From NCBI GenBank assembly GCA_965243165.1, contig OZ251535.1:1798001-1862000 (forward strand): DNA of 64,000 bases. Direction: 5' to 3'. Made by a program: the position numbers and the translations under genes. Of this stretch, positions 26,848-35,305 are shown piece by piece. Origin of the DNA: CATQHD01 sp965243165. Lineage in GTDB: Bacteria; Actinomycetota; Acidimicrobiia; Spongiisociales; Spongiisociaceae. Position 1 is the first letter of the stretch. The number at the start of each line of letters is the position of its first letter. The notes below the pieces were generated by a model. It ran no database searches. It worked only from the letters and a program-made list of their open reading frames with translations, and had not been told where the DNA came from.

Positions 26848-28043
26848 CTTGCCAGAGCCTCCACCCCGGGGAGCGGCCTTCCTTCCAGGAGCTGAAGGCC
26901 GGCGCCGCCCCCGGTGGACAGATGAGACGGGCCGCCCTCCAAACCCAGCATCCGCAGGGCCGCCGCCGTGTCGCCCCCGCCCGCGGCGCTGAAGGCGTCC
27001 GTGTCCGCCACCGCTTCCGCCACCGCCGCCGTGCCCGCCCGGAAGGCCTCCCACTCGAACACGCCCATCGGCCCGTTCCAGAACACCGATCCGGCCCCGC
27101 GGATGATCTCTGCGAACCGCCCGGCGGTGCGGGGGCCGATGTCCAGCCCCATCCGCCCCTCCCCGATCGATTCGACGTCCACCACCGAGCAGCGGGCGCC
27201 GGGGTCGAACCGGTCGGCGGCCGCCGCATCCACCGGCAGCGCGATCCGGCCCCCCGCCTCCCCCGCCGTCAGCTCCCGCAGCGAGTCCAGGCCAGCGGCC
27301 TCCACCAGAGAAGACCCCACATCGATGCCTCGGGCGGCCAGCAGGCTGAAGCACATGCCCCCGCCCACCAGCAAGGCGTCCACCCGGGGCAGGAGGGCCT
27401 CGATCAGGGGCAGCTTGTCGGAGATCTTGGCGCCGCCCAGCACCACTACGTAGGGCCGGGGCGGATCGTCCGTCAGCACCCGGAAGGCGTCCAGCTCCGC
27501 CGCCAGCAGCGGCCCGGCGGCCGACTTCAGAAGGGAGGCAACCCCGGCGGTGGAGGCGTGCGCCCGGTGGGCCGATCCGAAGGCGTCCAGCACGAACAGG
27601 TCCATCCCCTCGGCCAGCGCCGCCGCCCGGGCCGGGTCGTTGGCGGCCTCCCCCGGGTGGAAGCGGGTGTTCTCCAGGAGTACCACCTCGCCCGGCCGGA
27701 CCCCCCCGCCGCCATCCGGCGCCCCCCCGGCCGCCCCGACCGCCCTCACCGGAAATCCCCCGACCTCGGCCAGCGCCTCGGCAACCGGCGCCAGGCGCAG
27801 TTCCTCGTCGACCCGGCCGCCCGGGCGCCCCAGGTGGCTGCACACCGCCACCGCCGCCCCCGCCTCTCTCAGGCGCGCTATCGCCGGCGCCGCCGCCCGG
27901 AGGCGGAAGTCGTCGGCCACCTTCCCGCCCTGCAGCGGAACGTTCAGGTCGGACCGCACCAGCACCCGGCGGCCCTCCACCTCCAGGTCGTCCAGGGTCA
28001 GGAAGGGCCGCCGCAACCCCCCCTTCCCGCCGCCCGGGTCCAT
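26835..28043 (-). CDS. pgk: Phosphoglycerate kinase
   Basis: 402 residues from the ATG at 28043, two bases after the rapZ stop; the frame is open further upstream but would overlap rapZ. Conserved N-terminal VLVRSDLNVPLQGG, VCSHLGRPGG and FHPGEAANDP blocks; nucleotide-binding YVVVLGGAKISDKLPLIEAL, FWNGPMGVFE and C-terminal AAGGGDTAAAL with HLSTGGGAGLQLLEG. The gap gene normally found just upstream in actinobacteria is absent here. Confidence 0.97.
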   Translation of the reverse strand: MDPGGGKGGLRRPFLTLDDLEVEGRRVLVRSDLNVPLQGGKVADDFRLRAAAPAIARLREAGAAVAVCSHLGRPGGRVDEELRLAPVAEALAEVGGFPVRAVGAAGGAPDGGGGVRPGEVVLLENTRFHPGEAANDPARAAALAEGMDLFVLDAFGSAHRAHASTAGVASLLKSAAGPLLAAELDAFRVLTDDPPRPYVVVLGGAKISDKLPLIEALLPRVDALLVGGGMCFSLLAARGIDVGSSLVEAAGLDSLRELTAGEAGGRIALPVDAAAADRFDPGARCSVVDVESIGEGRMGLDIGPRTAGRFAEIIRGAGSVFWNGPMGVFEWEAFRAGTAAVAEAVADTDAFSAAGGGDTAAALRMLGLEGGPSHLSTGGGAGLQLLEGRPLPGVEALARWAP

Positions 28044-28045
28044 CC

Positions 28046-28942
28046 TCACCCGTCCAGGTCCCGGTGGCGGACGGCGGCGCGGTACCCCTGCGAGGCCAGC
28101 CAGGCTCCCACCTCCTCGGCCACGGCCACCGACCGGTGCCGCCCGCCGGTGCACCCCACGCCGATGCTCACATAGGGCTTGCCCGCCGCCCGGTAGCGGG
28201 GCACCAGAAACGACAGCATCCCGTACACCCGGTCCAGGAAATCATCCGCATCCCCGCCGGAGAACACATGGCGGCGCACCTTCTCGTCCCGGCCGGTCAA
28301 GGGGCGCAGCTCCTCGGACCAGTGCGGGTTGGGCAGGAAGCGCACATCGAACATCAGATCCACGTCCCGGGGGGAGCCCTTCTTGAATCCGAACGACTTG
28401 ACCGTGAGGTGCATGGCCTGCTCCCCCGCCAGGGCGGACATGTGCTGGGCGAACCAGCTGCGCAGCTGGTGGACGTTGGTGCCGCTGGTGTTCACGTACA
28501 TGTCGGCCCGCACCCGCAGGTCGGCCATCAGCCTCCGCTCGGCGGCGATGGACTCCGCCAGGGTCTCCAGGCCGAGCGGATGGGGCCGGCGGTGCTCCTC
28601 GTAGCGGCGGATCAGCACGTCGTCGTCGGCGTCGAGGAACACCAGCGTTACGCCGATGCCGGTCTCTTCCAGCGCCCCGATGTGGGTTTCCAGCCGGCCG
28701 AGGGGGAATCCGCCCCGGCTGTCGAGCACCACCGCCAGCCGGCGCCGCCCCGCCCTCAGGTCGTTCAGCTCCACCACCCGGCGCAGCAGCTCGGGAGGCA
28801 GGTTGTCGATCACATAGAAACCGAGGTCTTCCAGGACTTTCGCCCCGGTGGAACGCCCCGCCCCGGAGAGGCCGGTCAGCACCAGCAGCCGGGGGCCGGC
28901 GGCCCCGGCCGACTCCCCCGGCGGGGCTTCAGGCTCTGCCAT
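28046..28942 (-). CDS. rapZ: RapZ-like RNase adapter / nucleotide-binding protein (YvcJ family)
   Basis: 298 residues. Walker A loop TGLSGAGRST has Arg in place of the usual Lys, which is common in actinobacterial members. Then FYVIDNLPPELL, the acidic LVFLDADDDVLIRRYEEHRR block, FGFKKGSPRDVDLMFDVRFL, and the C-terminal VGCTGGRHRSVAVAE phosphate-binding motif. In enterobacteria RapZ controls glmS mRNA decay; the actinobacterial role is unknown. It overlaps uvrC by 14 bp. Confidence 0.93.
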   Translation of the reverse strand: MAEPEAPPGESAGAAGPRLLVLTGLSGAGRSTGAKVLEDLGFYVIDNLPPELLRRVVELNDLRAGRRRLAVVLDSRGGFPLGRLETHIGALEETGIGVTLVFLDADDDVLIRRYEEHRRPHPLGLETLAESIAAERRLMADLRVRADMYVNTSGTNVHQLRSWFAQHMSALAGEQAMHLTVKSFGFKKGSPRDVDLMFDVRFLPNPHWSEELRPLTGRDEKVRRHVFSGGDADDFLDRVYGMLSFLVPRYRAAGKPYVSIGVGCTGGRHRSVAVAEEVGAWLASQGYRAAVRHRDLDG

Positions 28943-30761
28943 GCAGCGTATCGTAGAGGGTCTGGGCCACCTTCAGCGGCACCACCCCGGCCAGGCGGTC
29001 CACCCCCGCCGCCCGCAGCTTCTTGACCGACCCGAACTCCTTGATGAGGGCCTTCTTGCGCACCGGGCCGACCCCGTCCACCTCGTCGAGGATGGAGTCG
29101 ATCATCCGCTTGCCGCGGATCTGGCGGTGGTACATGAGCGCGAAGCGGTGGGCCTCGTCCCGCACCCGCTGGAGCAGGTGAAGGGCGGGCTGGTCCCTGG
29201 GGATGACGATCGGTTCGGGCTGGCCGGGGACGTAGACCTCCTCCATCCGCTTGGCCAGCCCCGCCACCGGGATGTCCAGGTCGAGGCGGTCGAGCACCTC
29301 CACCGCCCGCCCGATCTGGCCCGGCCCCCCGTCGATCAGCACCAGCGAGGGCGGGTAGGCGAACTTGCCCCGCTCCGAGGCCGGTTTGCCGAGGTCGGCC
29401 AGATAGGCGGTGAAGCGGCGGCGGATCACCTCCTCCATCGACGAGAAGTCGTCCTGGCCGTCCACCCACCGGATGCGGAACCGCCGGTAGTGGCCCCGGC
29501 GGGGCAGGCCGTCCTCGAGCACCACCATCGACCCGACCGTGTGGCGGCCCTGGATGGTGGAGATGTCGTAGGCCTCGATCCGCAGGGGCGGTTCGGGGAG
29601 GGCGAGCGCCGTCTGCAGGCTGCGCAGGTCCCTCGCCCTGGCGTTGTGGTCGGAGCGCCGCCGCATGCGGTGGCGTATGAAGGCTTCGGCGGCGTTGGTC
29701 TTGGCGGTCTCCATGAGCCGCCGCTTGGGGCCCCGCACGGGGGTTCGGATCACCACCTTCGCCCCCCGGCGCTGCGACAGCAGGTCCGCCCAGGGTTCGC
29801 CCTCGGGGGGCGGATGCTCCACCAGCACCAGCGGGGGCGGCGGCGAGCTCTCGGTGTAGAGGTCCCGGAGCACGGCGGCCATTATCCGGTCAGGCGCCGC
29901 CTCCTCCACCTTGTCGATGATCGACCCGAGGCGGCCCACCACCCGCCCGTTCCGCACCTTGAACACCTGCACCGAGGTTTCCAGGTCGTCGCCGCCGGCG
30001 GCTATCAGGTCGAAGTCCTCGGCCCGTTCGCTCACCACCTCCTGGCGGGCCACCGCCTTGCGCACGTCTCGGATCTGGTCGCGGAGGCGGGCCGCCCGCT
30101 CGTACTCCAGCCGGTCGGAGGCCTCGAACATCTGCTCCTCCAGCCGGGCTATGAGCGGCTCGGCGGCGCCGGTCAGCACCTGGGCCAGGCCCTTGACGTG
30201 CTCCGTGTAGGCGTCGGGGTCGATGTACCCGACGCAGGGCGCCGAACACCGCTCGATCTCGTATTCGATGCAGGGCCGGTCTTTGAGCTGGTGGCGGCGG
30301 AACACCGTGTCCGAGCAGGTGCGGATCGGCAGCGACTTGAGCAGCAGGTCGAGGGTGTTGCGGATGGCGTAGGTGTGGGCGTAGGGCCCGAAGTACCGGG
30401 TGCCCGGCTTCTTGGCCTCCCGCACCACCCTGGCCCGGGGCCACTCGTCGATGACCGTGATCGCCAGATACGGATAGCTCTTGTCGTCCCGCAGGCGGAT
30501 GTTGAAGCGGGGCAGATGCTCCTTGATCAGCGAGTACTCGAGAAACAGGGCGGCCACCTCGGAATCCACCACGATCCACTCCACCCCCGCAGAAGCGTCG
30601 AGCATCGCCCTGGTGCGGGGCGCCTGATCCTTGACGAAGTAAGAAGCCACCCGCTTCCGCAGCGACTTGGCCTTGCCCACATAGTTGACCTGCCCGTGCA
30701 CATCCCGAAACAGATAAGCCCCCGGCGCATCCGGTATCTCAGCAGAGGCGGGCCGCTTCAC
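28929..30761 (-). CDS. uvrC: UvrABC excinuclease subunit C
   Basis: Makes both incisions in nucleotide-excision repair. 610 residues. N-terminal GIY-YIG nuclease (GAYLFRDVHGQVNYVGKAKS), the Cys-containing EYEIERCSAPCVGYI segment, UVR domain (EYERAARLRDQIRDVRKAV), RNase H-like 3' domain (IEAYDISTIQGRHTVGSMVV and LVLIDGGPGQ), and two HhH motifs at the C-terminus (GVGPVRKKALIKEFGSVKKL). The order uvrC-rapZ is conserved in actinobacteria, but yvcK and whiA are missing after rapZ. Confidence 0.97.
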   Translation of the reverse strand: MKRPASAEIPDAPGAYLFRDVHGQVNYVGKAKSLRKRVASYFVKDQAPRTRAMLDASAGVEWIVVDSEVAALFLEYSLIKEHLPRFNIRLRDDKSYPYLAITVIDEWPRARVVREAKKPGTRYFGPYAHTYAIRNTLDLLLKSLPIRTCSDTVFRRHQLKDRPCIEYEIERCSAPCVGYIDPDAYTEHVKGLAQVLTGAAEPLIARLEEQMFEASDRLEYERAARLRDQIRDVRKAVARQEVVSERAEDFDLIAAGGDDLETSVQVFKVRNGRVVGRLGSIIDKVEEAAPDRIMAAVLRDLYTESSPPPPLVLVEHPPPEGEPWADLLSQRRGAKVVIRTPVRGPKRRLMETAKTNAAEAFIRHRMRRRSDHNARARDLRSLQTALALPEPPLRIEAYDISTIQGRHTVGSMVVLEDGLPRRGHYRRFRIRWVDGQDDFSSMEEVIRRRFTAYLADLGKPASERGKFAYPPSLVLIDGGPGQIGRAVEVLDRLDLDIPVAGLAKRMEEVYVPGQPEPIVIPRDQPALHLLQRVRDEAHRFALMYHRQIRGKRMIDSILDEVDGVGPVRKKALIKEFGSVKKLRAAGVDRLAGVVPLKVAQTLYDTLHGRA

Positions 30762-30773
30762 CGATCAGATCTT

Positions 30774-31940
30774 TCAAGCGCCGCTTCGAGGCTCTTCTAT
30801 TGCTCTTTGTATGACTATTTCATAAGATGTTTCACCTAACCAAACCTGTACTTTGGGAACTACATACCGCTGGATATTGGTTGCCAAACGGTGAACGAAA
30901 CTGCCGCTTGTTTCTTTAGGCAGCAAAGCAACTATATGGCGGGAGGTGACTTCCATATTAAATGGCTGCCAGAGGTGACGGTCAATCGCCGACATATGTA
31001 TTTTGGTCCTGCCTCGTGGGTGTATGAAGCCGCCGATTTGCAATTTGCTCTGCCTATCCTTGAGGCCCTTGGCCACAAATTTCGTAAACTCATCCTCCGA
31101 AAGCCGTTTATCAAATAATACACTTAGCGGTGCGCCATTCAGTTGATACCCGCTATCCCCTACTGGGGTAGTGTGGAACCAAAGTATCTCCTCTGCCTTC
31201 CTTGTGATCTTATTATAAAACTCTGCGATCCAATCAACAGTCGCCCTATACTCAAGAAATGAATTGCCATGATTAGTTACCTTCCCATTGTAATTCAAAG
31301 AATAGCTTCCATTACGCGCTGGTATTTGCAGAAAGACGAGTGAATGAAACGGATCATATAGTTCTTTAAGATTAGGCCAAACCTGATCAAGGATACCAAT
31401 TTGATCGCTCAGGTAAGCTTTGTATCTTCTGTGTTCGGAATCTTCACCGGATTCTTCGAACTTCGCTTCATGCTCGAATCCAAGATGAACATAGCGGCTG
31501 GGATGGTTTGTAATACGAGCATGTTCCCATATTGCTGATAAGATTTGAGGCGAAAACCATACTCGATCCAACCGAGGTGTGCCATCAACTATTTCACGCA
31601 CCCAGCGGTCGCTGTGCTTTGCTGGCATGGTAGTGTAGAAAACAGGATAGCGGCCTTTCAAAAGCTCTAGCAGACCAACTACTTGGCCTCCATGTTCTCT
31701 GTTGTCTCTTACACGGAAGAGGCTGTCATCTAAGTCCTCTAGAGATATCCCTTCAGGAAAGATCTCACAAATGGAGTGGCCTTCCATACCATTGTGAATC
31801 ATTTCCATCATGTAAGTCCTGACGAGCGGTGGATCCTCGAAAAGGGCAGTCCTCTCCTCCGTGAAGGGAACATGCCCTTCCAAGAGCGCAACGTAATCTT
31901 CGCGAGTGGGGCGCTCGGGAAGGTAGGCGGGAGCAGTCAT
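30774..31940 (-). CDS. Hypothetical protein, 388 aa
   Basis: Not recognised. Soluble, no signal peptide or membrane segment. Visible blocks: EMIHNGMEGHSICEIFPEGI, VFYTTMPAKHSDRWVREIVD, RYVHLGFEHEAKFEESGEDS, a Tyr/Trp-rich middle (WIAEFYNKITRKAEEILWFH), and C-terminal GRTKIHMSAIDRHLWQPFNM. The coding DNA is clearly AT-richer than uvrC, 12 bp away, suggesting acquisition. No partner gene or mobile-element end adjoins it. Possibly a cargo or defence-type gene, but nothing in the sequence proves that. Confidence 0.75.
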   Translation of the reverse strand: MTAPAYLPERPTREDYVALLEGHVPFTEERTALFEDPPLVRTYMMEMIHNGMEGHSICEIFPEGISLEDLDDSLFRVRDNREHGGQVVGLLELLKGRYPVFYTTMPAKHSDRWVREIVDGTPRLDRVWFSPQILSAIWEHARITNHPSRYVHLGFEHEAKFEESGEDSEHRRYKAYLSDQIGILDQVWPNLKELYDPFHSLVFLQIPARNGSYSLNYNGKVTNHGNSFLEYRATVDWIAEFYNKITRKAEEILWFHTTPVGDSGYQLNGAPLSVLFDKRLSEDEFTKFVAKGLKDRQSKLQIGGFIHPRGRTKIHMSAIDRHLWQPFNMEVTSRHIVALLPKETSGSFVHRLATNIQRYVVPKVQVWLGETSYEIVIQRAIEEPRSGA

Positions 31941-32074
31941 ACCCCGATTCTAGACCACAACCGCCTGATGAGCAACCGGGATCACCCCCTCCCCCCCAGT
32001 CGGCCGACCGCCAACCCCCTCTTGTCCAACATCCGCGATGGTGCGGACACCCCATCAGGGTAAAATCGCAAGGC

Positions 32075-32779
32075 TCATTCCCAGCAGACGAAGCGGTCGG
32101 CATCCATCACCGACCACTTTACCCTCACATGCAGGCGCGCCGTTTCCGGGTTGGCGTACACATCCTCATCCGACGGTTGCGGCTCGGCCTCCGCAACTGT
32201 GACCCGGAGCCCCCGCCGAAAGTCGCCGTAGAGCACACCCAAGGATTCGCCGTTCAACCATCGGACAAAGACCGGCTCGCCGTCCAAGGTGTGCATCCCG
32301 TCGTCGAGTATGTGTCGGCGTCGGCCTATCTCGATCAGGTCGTAATACTGGTGACGGCATTTACCCCATGCCATCGGTGTCATCACCCACACTCCGCCCC
32401 TTCCGCCTATCCCGGCCAGCTCATACAGCTTCGGATAGGGGAACTGAAACACTCCCGGATCGGACAATCCGCCCTTCCGCGGGCGCAGCACCCTCCGAAA
32501 GCCCGACAGCCCCTCGAACATGTTCTCCAAGAGACGGTCTTCGAGCAACTTCCCGAACCGCAGGCCGCTGCGTCTGATGATGTGCATCGGCCACTCGGCG
32601 CCCTCGGGGAAACAGGCAGCGGCCGTGAACTCCCCGGACGCGCCGCCGGGCGGAACCGCACTTCCCCCGCCGCCTTCGGCGAACCAGAGGGCATCGGCGA
32701 TGGTGAGCACCCCCACGGGAGTGATCGACTCCTTGAACCGGAGCAGGAAATCTCGGTCGATCTGGGCGGCTACGGTCAA
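32075..32779 (-). CDS. Hypothetical protein, 234 aa
   Basis: Not recognised. Starts MTVAAQIDRDFLLRFKESIT. Contains FPEGAEWPMHIIRRSGLRFG, a Gly-rich turn IGGRGGVWVMTP, and an acidic C-terminal half (EAEPQPSDEDVYANPE) ending in RVKWSVMDADRFVCWE. No signal peptide, membrane segment or catalytic motif was identified. It is separated from the 388-aa gene by 134 bp, so the two may or may not be co-transcribed. Confidence 0.6.
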   Translation of the reverse strand: MTVAAQIDRDFLLRFKESITPVGVLTIADALWFAEGGGGSAVPPGGASGEFTAAACFPEGAEWPMHIIRRSGLRFGKLLEDRLLENMFEGLSGFRRVLRPRKGGLSDPGVFQFPYPKLYELAGIGGRGGVWVMTPMAWGKCRHQYYDLIEIGRRRHILDDGMHTLDGEPVFVRWLNGESLGVLYGDFRRGLRVTVAEAEPQPSDEDVYANPETARLHVRVKWSVMDADRFVCWE

Positions 32780-33148
32780 GTGGGGCCTGCCTTTCAGATG
32801 ACAGGGAAGCGGGTGCGTCCTCGAATTATGCCGCCCCTCCGCTGCCTTCGCAACCGAAACCCGGAGAAATCTTTCGCGCTCTCGTCGACAGAACGAGCGA
32901 ACGGGCCGAATGCCCAGCTAGAAGGGCAGATTAGCACCAGTATCTCTCAAGCGGCGGCGGGCTGGTCTGGACGTCTGGAAGGGCTGTCACGGTTCAACAC
33001 CTTCCCCCGGCTCCGGGCCGACCGCCGGCTCCCCCAGCGCCCACCATCTGCGGTGCCCGATCCTCTGCCCTCCCCGGCGCCGGGCCGCCGCCCTGCTCAT
33101 ACGGGGCGTCTCTGCAGAGGAAGCCTCTTCACCCGTTATGATGAGGCT
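32780..33148. other. Intergenic stretch without recognisable gene
   Basis: 369 bp between divergent genes. No repeat of the R1 or R2 family, tRNA or convincing promoter was identified. A long plus-strand frame reads through it into the nucleotidyltransferase but has no family resemblance before 33149. Confidence 0.5.
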
Positions 33149-33565
33149 ATGCCTATTCAGGTTTCCTTCCCGATGATCACACCCGAGGAGATCCGGGAGC
33201 GGTTCGCCCCTCGATTGCAGGAGATCGATGCTGACCAGGCCATTCTCTGGGGATCCTACGCCAGAGGAGACGCTCATCCCGGAAGCGATGTGGACCTGAT
33301 CGTGATCGTGGACACCGGCTTGGACAGATTCGGCAGATACAAGAAATACGCATGGAATCTGGTAACCGCCTTGGACGGCCTGTTGCCAGATGAGCCCAAT
33401 CGTTGCACTCCCAGGATCGACTTGGATATTTTCACACCAGACGAGTGGGAGTCACACCGAATCTGCAATTCCGCCGTCTATGAACTCTCAACATCAGAAG
33501 GGATGGTCATCTATGAGAGGCCTCTCCGGAGAGTATCTGTTTCACGACGGTGTGCTAAAAGCTGA
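33149..33565 (+). CDS. MNT-type nucleotidyltransferase domain protein (orphan)
   Basis: 138 residues from the ATG at 33149. The minimal nucleotidyltransferase signature ILWGSYARGDAHPGSDVDLI supplies the GS motif and two metal aspartates; the third acidic residue is probably in PRIDLDIFTPDEW. Such proteins usually act as antitoxin or modifying enzyme for an adjacent HEPN toxin. No HEPN reading frame follows: the sequence runs within 80 bp into R1 copy c and IS110. The last 12 residues (RRVSVSRRCAKS) look unlike the family and may reflect truncation or a frame change near the 3' end. Confidence 0.8.
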   Translation: MPIQVSFPMITPEEIRERFAPRLQEIDADQAILWGSYARGDAHPGSDVDLIVIVDTGLDRFGRYKKYAWNLVTALDGLLPDEPNRCTPRIDLDIFTPDEWESHRICNSAVYELSTSEGMVIYERPLRRVSVSRRCAKS

Positions 33566-33639
33566 TGGCAGTCAAATGATTCAACCTCGTTAGGGTACAA
33601 GGTGCTTTGGGACGGTTCGATTCCGCCCCACCCACGCCT

Positions 33640-33899
33640 GAACACCACTTTCGAGTCTGACCCTCCGGTCTGGCGCTCCCGGGTGAGGCCGGAGGACGAA
33701 GCGGTCGAGTCCGCGAAATCTTATCCGAACATACGTACCCCTAGACGGAAGCCCCGAATTTCGGTATACTTGGTGGGCTGAAACACAAACACCGCCGCGA
33801 GTTCTGGAGAGGGCGGCGGTCAGAAACGGATCCCGTTCGGTCCGGCCCCTTCGGGCCGGAGTCGGCCTTGTGCGACTCGGCGGATTTTCGTTCAAGGAG
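33640..33899 (-). repeat. R1 repeat copy c, 3' part (interrupted by IS110)
   Basis: Reverse-strand equivalent of the R1 segment from TTGAACGAAAATCC onward, with hairpin ACCGCCGC/GCGGCGGT, the GTATACC block and TAGGGGTACGTATGTTCGG. It joins IS110 copy 2 at 33899/33900. Just outside, 33607-33645 contains a tRNA T-arm-like string GGTTCGATTCC followed by CCCCACCCACG. Confidence 0.78.
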
Positions 33900-33907
33900 G
33901 TGAGCTC

Positions 33908-34948
33908 CTATGTCAAGTTGGGGGTGTTTTGGAGGTGTTTGTAGACTCGGTTGGAGATGTGGCGCTTGAGGCAGCGGATGGCTTCTTGGCGGGTTTTCCC
34001 CTGTTCGAGGCGGCGTTTGTAGTATCGGCGGCCTTCGCCGCCGTGTCCGGCGATCTGGGTGATGGCTATGTAGTGGAGGGCTCGGTTGAGTTGGCGGTTG
34101 CCGCCTCGGTTGAGCCGATGGCGGATGGTTCTCCCGGATGAGGCCTGGACGGGGGCGGTTCCGTTGGCCATGGCGAACCGGGCTTTGGTGGAGAACCGCT
34201 GGGGGTCTCCGACCTCGGCCAGGATCTCAGCGGCGAGGACGTCTCCGATGCCGTAGATGCTGGTGAGGGTGGTGCCGGTGGCTCGGACGGCTTGACTGAT
34301 TTGGGTATTCAGTCGGGTGATCTGGCGGTGGTGTTGTTTGATGCGCCGGATTCGGTCCTGGGCGATCTGGGTTTGGACGCCGCCGCTGCCGGCGAGGAGC
34401 CGTTTCATCCGTTCGAGGGCTTTGGGGGAAGCCAGCCCTGATGTTGTGAGTTTGTGCTGGTAGCCGGGCCGCAGCTGGGTGAGGTCGGCGTGGAGGCGGT
34501 TGATGCCGGCGGTTTTGGAAGCGACGAGTTCCCGCCGGTAGACCACCAGGGCTCGTAGGTTCTCGATTGGGCCTTGCGGCCGGGGCGGGGGAAGGTTGTC
34601 CTCGCGGAGAGCGACGCGGGCGATGACGAGCGCGTCGGTGTGGTCGGTTTTCTGGCGGGTGCGTTGCCGTTTCCGGCCTTGGGCGGTCATCTGGGGTGGG
34701 ACTTCCACCACGCTGGTTCCCCTGTTCTGGAGAGCAACGGCCAGGCGCCGCCCGTAACTGCCTGCTCCTTCGATCCCGACCCGGGTGGTCTGGTGCTCGG
34801 CGAGCCAGACGGCGGCCTGGGCGTGGCCTGCTTCGGTGTTGGGGAAGGTGCGGGCAGCGATCTGGCGGCCTGTTTGGTCGATTACGCAGGCGGTTAGGGT
34901 GTCCTTGTGGGAGTCGACCCCGGCCGTGCGGGGTAGTGGGGCGGGCAT
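33908..34948 (-). CDS. IS110-family transposase/recombinase, copy 2
   Basis: 346 residues, identical in translation to copy 1, with D12, E60, D102, D105 and the QASSG serine block. At least one synonymous change (a Lys codon near the 3' end) separates the copies. Both appear intact and potentially active, consistent with recent transposition. Confidence 0.96.
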   Translation of the reverse strand: MPAPLPRTAGVDSHKDTLTACVIDQTGRQIAARTFPNTEAGHAQAAVWLAEHQTTRVGIEGAGSYGRRLAVALQNRGTSVVEVPPQMTAQGRKRQRTRQKTDHTDALVIARVALREDNLPPPRPQGPIENLRALVVYRRELVASKTAGINRLHADLTQLRPGYQHKLTTSGLASPKALERMKRLLAGSGGVQTQIAQDRIRRIKQHHRQITRLNTQISQAVRATGTTLTSIYGIGDVLAAEILAEVGDPQRFSTKARFAMANGTAPVQASSGRTIRHRLNRGGNRQLNRALHYIAITQIAGHGGEGRRYYKRRLEQGKTRQEAIRCLKRHISNRVYKHLQNTPNLT

Positions 34949-34972
34949 GGGTATCCTTTCGTTGCTGGATTT

Positions 34973-35178
34973 TCTGGCAGATCGGCTCGGTGGTGCGCAT
35001 CCATGCGTAGAGACACACATGGTGGGTCCATCAGGCTCCTATCAAGCGACAGCACCGAGCCGGGATCCTGGTGGGGAGGCAATCACCGCTAGGTCACAGA
35101 AGTTTTCCACAGCAGCTGCTGCTGTGGAAAACTCTGGACAGGAGGCGTTGGGCCATCCCCACCAGGGATCTACCGGCT
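34973..35178 (-). ncRNA. Candidate bridge RNA of IS110 copy 2
   Basis: Reverse-strand equivalent of 15325-15530. It differs from copy 1 near the 3' strand of the first stem, reading CCCCACC-AGGATC in place of CCCCACC-GGGATC. The stem still forms with GATCCCTGGTGGGG by moving a one-base bulge, so pairing is preserved despite the changes. Target-like and donor-like loop segments are unchanged. Confidence 0.68.
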
Positions 35179-35195
35179 ACACAGTAAACACGCAT

Positions 35196-35305
35196 GGAGG
35201 CGGGGGATGGGCCCAGGTTTGCCGGCGGTGGGGGGCGATTTTCGCGGTCTTGGGGGTGTTTGGGTTGGGAATCAGGGGTGTTTGGGCTGGAATTGAACTT
35301 CGAGC
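35196..35305 (-). repeat. R1 repeat copy c, 5' part
   Basis: Reverse-strand equivalent of the R1 segment from TTCNATTCC to CGCCTCC. It is slightly diverged (CGAAAATCG followed by an extra C run and AAACCTGGGCCC), and abuts the stop of the metallopeptidase gene at 35306. Confidence 0.72.

Larger units (their letters stand above)
33900..35195 (-). mobile_element. IS110-family insertion sequence, copy 2
   Basis: About 1,296 bp, reverse orientation relative to copy 1 and nearly identical over the full length. The flank is CCTCC on both sides of the element (CGCCTCC before the left end, CACCTCCTTGAACG after the right end), placing the insertion at the same position of R1 as copy 1. The copies with the same protein but inverted orientation make a 17-kb inverted-repeat pair. 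Confidence 0.9.

Noticed and set aside
28848..30839. 663-residue plus-strand open frame opposite uvrC and rapZ
   Set aside because: Antisense shadow in the same way; uvrC domains are complete on the other strand.
15308..35195. Composite transposon bounded by the two IS110 copies
   Set aside because: The 17 kb between them are housekeeping genes, the elements lie in R1 at separate target sites, and IS110 elements do not move as composite pairs in the classic way.
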